A stretch of DNA of 7,597 nt from Sedimentisphaerales bacterium. Lineage in GTDB: Bacteria > Planctomycetota > Phycisphaerae > Sedimentisphaerales > SG8-4. The position numbers and the translations under genes were made by a program. Location of the stretch: assembly GCA_016932895.1 (NCBI GenBank), contig JAFGCA010000407.1, positions 1 through 7,597 of the forward strand. The letters are read 5' to 3'. Of this stretch, positions 1 through 5,370 are shown piece by piece; positions within the stretch are counted from its first letter, which is position 1, and every line of letters begins with the position of its first letter. Below the pieces are notes generated by a model, which was not told the origin of the DNA, made no database searches, and was given only the letters and a program-made list of their open reading frames with translations.

Positions 1-33
1 GACGGCAGGCACGAAGACCGCTGCTATCTTCAT
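1..33 (-). CDS. Start of an unidentified leftward gene (5' end only)
   Basis: Only the first 11 codons lie in the window; they read MKIAAVFVPAV and the frame runs open off the left edge. The start is supported by a GGGAG ribosome binding site on the minus strand (39-43), 5 bases before the ATG, and by a well-spaced promoter further upstream (101-129). A short basic residue followed by a hydrophobic strand is a common opening for a Rossmann-fold protein such as a glycosyltransferase, but it could also begin a signal peptide. Eleven residues are too few to name a function. It is divergent from the tandem kinase gene, so it probably belongs to the same LPS locus. Confidence 0.6.
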   Translation of the reverse strand, partial: MKIAAVFVPAV

Positions 34-38
34 CTGTT

Positions 39-43
39 CTCCC
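39..43 (-). promoter_or_regulatory. Ribosome binding site of the left-edge gene
   Basis: The minus strand reads GGGAG followed by AACAG and then ATG. This is a strong Shine-Dalgarno match at 5-base spacing. It is the main reason for calling a gene at the left edge, where only 33 coding bases are visible. Confidence 0.6.
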
Positions 44-100
44 AACACGCCGTCTGAACTCCGGGCCACCGGCCACGCGAACTTCACCCACGACGGCAGG

Positions 101-129
101 ATTCTACCCGGCGGCCCTGCTGCGGACAA
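101..129 (-). promoter_or_regulatory. Sigma70-type promoter for the left-edge gene
   Basis: On the minus strand, a -35 box TTGTCC (124-129, 4 of 6 matches to TTGACA) is followed by a 17-base spacer and a -10 box TAGAAT (101-106, 5 of 6 matches to TATAAT). Transcription would start near base 94, leaving a leader of about 60 bases before the ATG at 33. It is back to back with the rightward promoter at 160-188. The call rests on pattern matching only. Confidence 0.45.
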
Positions 130-159
130 GAGGCAAGTCCAACGTTCGGCGCGAGGAGG

Positions 160-188
160 TTGACGGGCCCACGTCCGAGCTGTATAGT
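160..188 (+). promoter_or_regulatory. Sigma70-type promoter for the tandem kinase gene
   Basis: A -35 box TTGACG (160-165, 5 of 6 matches) and a -10 box TATAGT (183-188, 5 of 6 matches) are separated by the optimal 17 bases. Transcription would start near base 195. This leaves an unusually long untranslated leader of about 185 bases before the GTG at 379. The -35 box is 30 bases from the -35 box of the opposing promoter, so a regulator binding between them could control both directions. Confidence 0.55.
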
Positions 189-378
189 CGCCACAAGACC
201 CGGCCAAAAGGGACTTGACGCCCCCCGGGAGCACAGGCAACACAGAAGAATTCGTAGGATGTCCTACCCGCATGGCGACGAGATCATCGAAAGCAGGTGC
301 GTCGGGAATGTGTGCCCGCCCATCGAACTGGTCGAGATTGATGGATTGTGAGGACGTCTCTGAACAGACTGTGACGCC
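189..378 (+). other. Long leader region of the tandem kinase gene, with a perfect dyad
   Basis: This stretch lies between the rightward promoter and the kinase start. It contains a perfect inverted repeat, GTAGGA-TG-TCCTAC (254-267). It also holds a 30-codon open frame (ATG at 259, TGA at 349-351) whose start sits inside the dyad and lacks a well-spaced ribosome binding site. A GAGGA sequence at 350-354 lies 24 bases before the GTG at 379, too far for a normal Shine-Dalgarno. No RNA gene or known riboswitch pattern was recognised. Function unknown. Confidence 0.3.
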
Positions 379-1764
379 GTGAACCAGACCCCTTTCACGC
401 TGATGATCAAGATGGCCTCCCGGTCGAACTCGTGCACGGAGGTCATTTGCCGCGATGTGATGCGGGCCCTGGGCAAGACCCGGATGGTTTACGACGCCAC
501 CTGGCAGGGCCGGCGGATCGTTGTGAAGGTGTTTGCGAAATTCGGCAAAGCCCGATACCACGCCATGCGCGAATGGCGCGGCCTGCGGCAGTTGGAGTCT
601 CGACAGGTCAGCGCGGCTCGACCCTTGTTCCTCGGGCATAGTCGCGATGGCTGGGTGGTTGCCACCGAGTGGCTCGATGAGGCAGTTACCGCCCAGGACC
701 TGTGGAGGGCGGCCGACACCATCGACCGGAAGGTGCAGGTGCTGTGTCGGATCGCCCAACACCTGGCTCGGCAGCACGCCAGAGGCATCATTCAGTCGGA
801 CCTGCACCTTGGGAATTTCATGATCCGCGACGAGGAGGTCTTCGCCCTCGATCCGGCCATGATGTGTTTTCGTCGGGGGCCGATTGGGCCGAGACGATCG
901 ATCCGCCTGGTCGCACGACTGGCGACCATGCTGCCGGAGGACGCCCGCCCGGCGATAGAATCCGTTTTTGCACACTATGCTGAGGCCCGGTCATGGCCGA
1001 TAGGCCCGCGGGACATGGAGCGGTTTCGGACCGAGCACCGGCGACAGCGAGGCAAGGCCATCCTGCGAAGACTTCGCAAGTTCCTGCGCGCGAACCGGTG
1101 CCATCAGGCGATCCGGCGGGGACCGTGGCGAGGTCTGGCCGACCGGAGATTCTCCGAGGCGGTGAAGCCTGATGCGATCACCGCCGGGCTCGACGAGGCC
1201 ATGGGCCGGGGCCGGATCCTCAAGGACGGCAGAACCTCCTTCGTATCGCGCGTGAAACTGGGCGGTATTGACGTCGTTGTCAAACGCTACAATCACAAGG
1301 GCCTGCTGCATTCGCTCCGCCACACCATCAAAGGGTCGCGGGCGAAGCGAAGCTGGATCAACTCCAACCGCCTGCTCCTTCTGGGAATTCCGACGCCCAG
1401 GCCGCTGGCCTATATCGAGGAGCACCGGGGTCCATTCCTGCACCGTTCGTATTTCATCGCGGAGTTCGTCAACGGGCAGGAGCTTCGTGAAATCCTCCGC
1501 GATGAGACCATCCCCATGGATCGGAGACAGCGATTGATCGACGAAGTCGTACGAACGTTGGACCGCCTGGCGGGCCACCGCATCAGTCACGGCGACCTCA
1601 AGCATACCAACATCCTGTGCAGGGACGATACGGTTGTGCTCATCGATCTGGACGGTATGCGGGTGGGCGGACCCGGGTGGACGCGGAACCTGAGATACCG
1701 GCGGGACCTGCGACGTTTCCTGCTCGCCCTGGGAACTCCCGAGCGACCTCATCGGGCAGGATGA
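379..1764 (+). CDS. Tandem-domain LPS kinase-like protein (InaA/KdkA/WaaP superfamily)
   Basis: The 461-residue cytoplasmic protein contains two kinase-like folds and probably phosphorylates LPS core sugars from ATP. In domain 1 (about 30-200), K50 in RIVVKVF is the ATP-binding lysine, E65 the likely helix C glutamate, QSDLHLGNF (139-147) the catalytic loop with D141 and N146, and D158 in FALDPA the metal-binding aspartate. In domain 2 (about 275-455), the counterparts are K302 in VVVKRY, HGDLKHTNIL (404-413) with D406 and N411, and D423 in VLIDLDG. Domain 2 has no evident helix C glutamate, while its GIPTPRPLA segment is typical of InaA-like LPS kinases. Both domains keep the catalytic residues, so neither is an obvious pseudokinase. 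GTG 379 is the first possible start after an in-frame TGA at 361, but it lacks a good ribosome binding site; ATG 403 and ATG 412 are alternatives. The acceptor sugar cannot be told from sequence. Confidence 0.85.
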   Translation: MNQTPFTLMIKMASRSNSCTEVICRDVMRALGKTRMVYDATWQGRRIVVKVFAKFGKARYHAMREWRGLRQLESRQVSAARPLFLGHSRDGWVVATEWLDEAVTAQDLWRAADTIDRKVQVLCRIAQHLARQHARGIIQSDLHLGNFMIRDEEVFALDPAMMCFRRGPIGPRRSIRLVARLATMLPEDARPAIESVFAHYAEARSWPIGPRDMERFRTEHRRQRGKAILRRLRKFLRANRCHQAIRRGPWRGLADRRFSEAVKPDAITAGLDEAMGRGRILKDGRTSFVSRVKLGGIDVVVKRYNHKGLLHSLRHTIKGSRAKRSWINSNRLLLLGIPTPRPLAYIEEHRGPFLHRSYFIAEFVNGQELREILRDETIPMDRRQRLIDEVVRTLDRLAGHRISHGDLKHTNILCRDDTVVLIDLDGMRVGGPGWTRNLRYRRDLRRFLLALGTPERPHRAG

Positions 1765-1850
1765 AGGACGATGTCTACACCATCACACGAACGGGCTGCA
1801 CGGAATCCGGCTTGCGGGAGGGGTCGCTGCGGAGAAGCAGGTTGTGGGCC
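1765..1850. other. Convergent intergenic gap without a clear terminator
   Basis: These 86 bases separate the 3' ends of the tandem kinase gene and waaP. Only short hairpins are visible, such as CTGC-GGAGAA-GCAG (1828-1841), and no T-tract follows in either direction. I see no intrinsic terminator and no gene here. Confidence 0.4.
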
Positions 1851-2681
1851 CTATGGAATTCCATGCGTCACGCGCGGCATCCTGCCAAAATGCTTGCGGT
1901 ACAGAGCGACGGCCGTGCGTGCGACGCGTCGCCAGAACCACCGGCGGTCCTGTAGGACCGCCCGGGGAGATCTCTGCTCGTAGGTCGCCATGAATCGCAA
2001 GCAGTCGCTTCGCGTCAGGCTGATGCCCATGGCGGAGAAGTACAGACCGGCGAGGTCCTTGACGATCCATCGTGCGGGGACACGGCGGCGGATCTGGGCT
2101 CGATGCAGATCGATCACATACAGGTGGAGATGCCGCGGATCGATCCGATCTCGTCCGGCCGACACGTCCAGATGAAAATGGCAGATGTAACAGTCGCGGT
2201 GGTTCATGCCGTGTTGATGCATCTGGCGGACCATCGCGGCGACCCGCTCGATCAAGGCGACACGGAGCTGGAACGGGGGGGTCCGCAAAGCCCAGTCCCT
2301 GCAGAAGTCTCCCAGGCTCTCCGTGTTGCGCAGCTCTTCCGTGATGATGAACGAGCGTCTCTGCGCCGGATTGACGCCGCTGGCCCCATAGGCGGCGGGC
2401 GTCATCGTCTCGACCCCGATGCGTCGCAGGAGATTCAGCGCCTTCCATTCGTTCTCGGCGCCCACCACGGGGCGTTTGAATTGGAGCAGTTCCTTGAAGA
2501 TCTCGGTCCAGCCGACGCCCCGGTGGACTTTGAGGAAATACGCGTCGCCGTTGAGTGTGAAACGCAGGGTCCTCCGGGCCTTGACTTCGCGCAGAACCTC
2601 CCCGCGCAGGGCCTCGACTTGGGCGAAGACGTCAAGGTGCCCCCAGAGAGAAGCGAACTTCTCACTCAGATGCAGCGCCAT
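1851..2681 (-). CDS. waaP: LPS core heptose(I) kinase WaaP (RfaP)
   Basis: The 276-residue protein is close in length to E. coli WaaP (265). WaaP transfers phosphate from ATP to heptose I of the inner core on the cytoplasmic side. In known bacteria this strengthens cation bridging and the outer membrane barrier. The diagnostic motif is MNHRDCYICHFHLD (159-172), matching the WaaP signature NHRDLYICHF, with D163 as catalytic base. K51 in YFLKVHRG is the ATP lysine, E76 or E78 the likely helix C glutamate, and D191 in YVIDLHRA the metal-binding aspartate. As in other WaaP proteins, the catalytic-loop Asn is replaced (here H168). The ATG at 2681 has GGAG 7 bases upstream. In E. coli and Pseudomonas waaP follows waaG directly. 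Here both are on the minus strand but separated by four oppositely oriented genes, so waaP must have its own promoter in 2682-3033. I could not place that promoter with confidence. Confidence 0.93.
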   Translation of the reverse strand: MALHLSEKFASLWGHLDVFAQVEALRGEVLREVKARRTLRFTLNGDAYFLKVHRGVGWTEIFKELLQFKRPVVGAENEWKALNLLRRIGVETMTPAAYGASGVNPAQRRSFIITEELRNTESLGDFCRDWALRTPPFQLRVALIERVAAMVRQMHQHGMNHRDCYICHFHLDVSAGRDRIDPRHLHLYVIDLHRAQIRRRVPARWIVKDLAGLYFSAMGISLTRSDCLRFMATYEQRSPRAVLQDRRWFWRRVARTAVALYRKHFGRMPRVTHGIP

Positions 2682-2688
2682 CGGATCA

Positions 2689-2692
2689 CTCC
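2689..2692 (-). promoter_or_regulatory. Ribosome binding site of waaP
   Basis: The minus strand reads GGAG, then TGATCCG, then the ATG of waaP. The 7-base spacing fixes the start at 2681. Confidence 0.65.
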
Positions 2693-3021
2693 GGACATTC
2701 GTCGGATCGTTGGACCTTGTCTATCATGAATCGGCTCGCATGTCCAGCTTCGGCAAACGGGGCTGCGTTCGGCCTCGCTTCTTCCATCCGCGGGGCAGTT
2801 GACTTCGGCGGACTGCTGTGGGAAAATGCCCCTGGCCCGTCCGGAGATGCACCGGCGGGGTGAACCTGTCGGTCCTGTGGGACCCGCATCGGCGCATGGC
2901 TGCCGGTGGATGGTTCGGTCGGTGGGGCGCCTTGTATGCGCCTGCCTCCGAACGTGAGAACCGATGGAACCCGCATCGCCATGTGCGGCCCGGCGTTGTA
3001 TGCTCGGCCCGAACTGGTGGA
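2693..3021. other. Divergent intergenic region between waaP and the methyltransferase operon
   Basis: About 330 bases without a convincing gene. The frame of the downstream methyltransferase stays open back to an ATG at 2818. However, the residues it would add are rich in Arg, Trp, Pro and Gly and look unlike a protein domain, and a good ribosome binding site supports the later start at 3034. The region contains a candidate rightward promoter (2799-2827) and a GC-rich hairpin, GGCGC-CTTGTAT-GCGCC (2926-2942). It also has two short direct repeats: ACCCGCATCG at 2882-2891 and 2969-2978, and TTGTATGC at 2932-2939 and 2996-3003. The leader implied for the operon is about 200 bases and may be structured. 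No known RNA family was recognised. Confidence 0.45.
2799..2827 (+). promoter_or_regulatory. Candidate promoter of the methyltransferase-kinase-GT2 operon
   Basis: TTGACT (2799-2804, 5 of 6 matches to the -35 consensus) is followed after 17 bases by GAAAAT (2822-2827, 4 of 6 matches to the -10 consensus). It would give a leader of about 200 bases before the ATG at 3034. The -10 box lacks the usual first T, so the call is tentative. Confidence 0.35.
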
Positions 3022-3026
3022 AAGGA
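3022..3026 (+). promoter_or_regulatory. Ribosome binding site that decides the methyltransferase start
   Basis: AAGGA lies 7 bases before the ATG at 3034 but only 1 base before the in-frame ATG at 3028. The spacing therefore favours 3034, and argues against the open frame that extends back to 2818. Confidence 0.6.
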
Positions 3027-3033
3027 TATGGGA

Positions 3034-3687
3034 ATGTCAGATGCAGAGAAATGCCTGGCCAATTCGCTCGGCCTGAAAAGCCGGGATGACTACGAGTCGG
3101 TCAGGCAGTATGATCAGACACGATTTCGGTCGGCACGGATGCGAAGGCTGGATGCGCGTGAGAGACACTTTGCTCGCTTCGCGTATGAGTTGGCGGGTCC
3201 GGAGGCGGCGATCCTTGACGTCCCGTGCGGGAATGGGCGCTTCTATGAGATCTTCTCGCGAAGCGGGCAGTTGACGATGGCGGACTACTCGGAGAACATG
3301 CTGAAGGCCTGCCGGGAGAAGTACAGGCTCGATGAACGCGTCCGTCTGATTCGATCTGATATTGCCGCTTTGCCGTTGCCGGACGCCTCGGTCGATCTGG
3401 CGTTCTGCATGCGGCTCTTTCACCATATGACGACGGATGTGATCCGCGCGGCCGCACTGCGCGAGTTGGCCCGCGTGTCGCGGAAGTATGTTGCGTTGAG
3501 CTTCTACAATTGCTGCTCCTTGCGCTATTGTAGAAAGAGGCTCTTTCACCGACGGATCGGTCATGGGTACGTTTCGGCGGGGCACTTGACGGCACTGGCC
3601 CGGGAAGTAGGATTGTTGCCGATACACCGCTTTCCGAGAGTCAATCTCGTGGAACAGCAGTGCATGATGATCCTTGAAAAGAAGTGA
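3034..3687 (+). CDS. Class I SAM-dependent methyltransferase
   Basis: This 217-residue protein has a standard Rossmann methyltransferase core. Motif I is AILDVPCGNGRF (59-70), the SAM-binding glycine-rich loop. D84 in MADYSENML follows strand 2, and RSDIAALPLPDASVDLAFC (107-125) covers the loop after strand 3, strand 4 and the motif around D121. It continues with RLFHHM (127-132), typical of the methyltransferase 11 group. There are no membrane segments, so it is probably cytoplasmic. It is the first gene of a rightward set and lies just before a kinase gene in the same frame. That context suggests the substrate is a glycan, a sugar phosphate or a phosphorylated LPS intermediate. Sequence alone does not separate sugar O-methylation, phosphate methylation or another target. 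The start at 3034 rests on ribosome binding site spacing. Confidence 0.85.
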   Translation: MSDAEKCLANSLGLKSRDDYESVRQYDQTRFRSARMRRLDARERHFARFAYELAGPEAAILDVPCGNGRFYEIFSRSGQLTMADYSENMLKACREKYRLDERVRLIRSDIAALPLPDASVDLAFCMRLFHHMTTDVIRAAALRELARVSRKYVALSFYNCCSLRYCRKRLFHRRIGHGYVSAGHLTALAREVGLLPIHRFPRVNLVEQQCMMILEKK

Positions 3688-3714
3688 TCGGGCGCGGTCC
3701 TGGATTCCCTCTTC

Positions 3715-4584
3715 ATGCTCAGAGCATTGTTGGCAAAACGAGCGCTTGTCAAGGCCGGTCTCGGCCGTCTCTATCGGGACGTCGAAGGCGGCAAATGGCA
3801 TCTGCAGAGCGATGCCATGATTGCGGCGGTGGTGGCGTTCAACGCCGCGTATCGCGCGATGCGAGAGTGTCCGGAAAGCCCATCCGAGACGGTTTACAAA
3901 TGGACGGAGCGACGGCTTGTCTTCAGGTTCTGTGCCCATGGGGAAGGCGACCGGACGCTTGTGGCCAAAGGGTTCTTACTGAGAAATCCGCGCGATCGCG
4001 TCAAGAGCTATCGATATGGCCTTGAAGAGGCGGCCAATCTGCTGATGGCGGCACAACGCGGTATCTCGGTTCCGACGCTCTACGGGCTCGGGATTCAGTA
4101 CGGCACCTTTCGACTGCCGACCGCCAATTTCCTGCTGTTCGAGTGTCTGTCGGAGTATGAACTGGTCGGCGATCTGCTGAGAAAGGCCCAAGGCAACCCC
4201 ACCGAATGCCGGGCCATTCTGATGCGCACCGTTCCCACGTTTGTCAGCCTGTACCAAGCGGGGTGCAACCATATCGACATCCACACCAAGACAATCATGA
4301 TGCATAGAGACGTCGAGAGGCCGCCGAAGATTCTGGATTTTCATTATGCCCGATTCAGCGACCGAGCGAGTCTTGAGGTGCTGGCCTTTGAGGCCGGCTT
4401 TTTCAGCGGCGCGTGTTCGGAGGTGTTGCACCACGATATGATTGAGGAGTGGGCCTCCCTGTTGGGTGAGCGAATCGGGCTGCGTGATGTGAATGCGCAG
4501 AGAGCTTTTTCCGAACGGGTACGCTTCTATCAGACGAACAGCATGTCGCGAAAGGAAAAGATGAGCGTGGGCGGACGCCGGTGA
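3715..4584 (+). CDS. LPS kinase-like protein (WaaP/InaA-type fold), degenerate catalytic loop
   Basis: This 289-residue protein has the layout of a small bacterial sugar kinase of the WaaP/InaA type. K85 in LVAKGF is the likely ATP lysine and E104 or E105 in GLEEAANLL the helix C glutamate. A hinge-like FLLFECLSEYELVGDLL stretch (139-155) follows. The catalytic loop is CNHIDIHTKTIMM (184-196) with D188, and KILDFHYARF (205-214) carries D208, the metal ligand. The loop resembles the WaaP signature: NH before the catalytic Asp, and no canonical Asn (T193 here, His in WaaP). It may therefore be active despite the missing Asn. It lies 27 bases after the methyltransferase stop in the same frame. 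ATG 3715 has no recognisable ribosome binding site, so translation may depend on the upstream gene. The likely substrate is an LPS core or O-chain sugar; identity unknown. Confidence 0.75.
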   Translation: MLRALLAKRALVKAGLGRLYRDVEGGKWHLQSDAMIAAVVAFNAAYRAMRECPESPSETVYKWTERRLVFRFCAHGEGDRTLVAKGFLLRNPRDRVKSYRYGLEEAANLLMAAQRGISVPTLYGLGIQYGTFRLPTANFLLFECLSEYELVGDLLRKAQGNPTECRAILMRTVPTFVSLYQAGCNHIDIHTKTIMMHRDVERPPKILDFHYARFSDRASLEVLAFEAGFFSGACSEVLHHDMIEEWASLLGERIGLRDVNAQRAFSERVRFYQTNSMSRKEKMSVGGRR

Positions 4585-4634
4585 TCGACATGGTCCCGAA
4601 GAAGAGGTGTTCCGTGAACGCGCATTATTGCCGA

Positions 4635-4638
4635 GAGG
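4635..4638 (+). promoter_or_regulatory. Ribosome binding site of the second methyltransferase
   Basis: GAGG within GAGAGGG lies 6 bases before the GTG at 4645. It supports this non-ATG start. The 60 bases between the kinase stop and this start hold no other feature. Confidence 0.55.
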
Positions 4639-4644
4639 GTCACC

Positions 4645-5370
4645 GTGGATCGAGTATACAAGATACCAAGAACCTGGTCGAATCGGGAACTGGCAAAAGT
4701 CGCACACCTGTTCTGTGGGAAAGTCGCCAATGTCAGCGGTTGGAGGGATATAGACATGGAAGGGCGGCGTTACCGGGACTATTTCCGTAACGCGGAGAGC
4801 TATACCATCACGAACTACAAGGCCGAGGTGAAAGGCATGCAGGGTTTTCCCAACGAGATCTTCCTCGACCTGGAGCAGGATCTCCCCGGCGATCTTGTGC
4901 AGGCATTTGACACGGTCTTCAACCATACCACGCTTGAGCACATCTATCATTTCCAAACGGCCTTTTCCAATCTGTGCAGAATGACGACGGACGTGGTCAT
5001 CATCGTTTTGCCGTTTCTGCAGAAGTATCATTCGGATTACGGGGATTACTGGCGGTTCTCGCCTCTGGCCGTCAAACGGTTGTTTGATGACAACGGTCTT
5101 GAGGTCGTGTACCAGAGTTTTAACAGTCACCGGATGAGTTCTGTCTATACGTTCACGATCGCGGCCAGGCATCCCGAGAAATGGACACGCCATTTCAACT
5201 GGACCTTTACCTGTGTGGATGCCGGCGTGCGAGGCTCCGAACCGTATATCGGTTCTCACGCAATTCCCAATTTTCGGTACCGATTGCACGGCCGGATCAA
5301 GCGAACGCTTCGCTGGCCCGGCCGATGGATGAGGCAGATGGTCGCACGGAAGAAAGCCGAGGTCCGGTGA
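4645..5370 (+). CDS. Atypical SAM-dependent methyltransferase-like protein
   Basis: This 241-residue protein has the late part of a class I methyltransferase: AFDTVFNHTTLEHIYHF (87-103) matches strand 4 and the following LEH helix, and a DYWRFSP motif (134-140) is typical of methyltransferases in polysaccharide loci. Strand 5 and the C-terminal substrate region follow. The usual glycine-rich SAM loop is not evident: the corresponding segment reads KVANVSGWRDID (26-37), and the residue after strand 2 is N57 rather than an acidic one. It may bind SAM in a modified way, have lost activity, or act as a partner of the other methyltransferase. The last 30 residues are very basic (RIKRTLRWPGRWMRQ), which could favour contact with the inner membrane or anionic LPS. 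The start is GTG. The stop overlaps the ATG of the GT2 gene by one base (TGATG), indicating translational coupling. Confidence 0.7.
   Translation: MDRVYKIPRTWSNRELAKVAHLFCGKVANVSGWRDIDMEGRRYRDYFRNAESYTITNYKAEVKGMQGFPNEIFLDLEQDLPGDLVQAFDTVFNHTTLEHIYHFQTAFSNLCRMTTDVVIIVLPFLQKYHSDYGDYWRFSPLAVKRLFDDNGLEVVYQSFNSHRMSSVYTFTIAARHPEKWTRHFNWTFTCVDAGVRGSEPYIGSHAIPNFRYRLHGRIKRTLRWPGRWMRQMVARKKAEVR
5359..5362 (+). promoter_or_regulatory. Ribosome binding site of the GT2 gene
   Basis: GAGG inside the end of the previous gene lies 7 bases before the ATG at 5370. It supports this start over the open frame that extends back to 5181, which would overlap the methyltransferase by 190 bases. Confidence 0.6.

Noticed and set aside
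1..100. Direct repeat GACGGCAGG at 1-9 and 92-100
   Set aside because: Only two nine-base copies, one inside coding sequence. This is not enough to call a repeat element or operator.
160..351. 63-codon open frame starting with TTG at 160
   Set aside because: Its start codon coincides with the -35 box of a good promoter, so it could not be transcribed in full from that promoter. Its first half has no protein-like composition.
991..1752. Minus-strand open frame of 253 codons opposite the tandem kinase gene
   Set aside because: It is an antisense shadow of a well-supported kinase domain with no motif of its own.
1853..1864. Perfect 12-base palindrome ATGGAATTCCAT
   Set aside because: It lies within the last codons and stop of waaP, and no T-tract or second copy follows. 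It is probably chance.
2701..2760. Possible minus-strand promoter for waaP around TGGACA (-35 like)
   Set aside because: No acceptable -10 box lies at 16-18 bases; the nearest TATAAT-like sequences are at wrong spacing.
2818..3033. N-terminal extension of the methyltransferase back to ATG 2818
   Set aside because: The added residues do not resemble any methyltransferase N-terminus. AAGGA is correctly spaced for ATG 3034, and the candidate -10 box at 2822-2827 lies inside the extension.
3037..3939. Minus-strand open frame of 300 codons opposite the first methyltransferase
   Set aside because: It covers the methyltransferase and part of the kinase gene in antisense and has no domain signature.
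3976..5289. Long minus-strand open frame (437 codons) opposite the kinase and second methyltransferase
   Set aside because: The plus-strand frames here carry clear kinase and methyltransferase motifs with ribosome binding sites. The minus reading spans two genes and the gap between them, and shows no recognisable domain. It reflects high GC at third positions.
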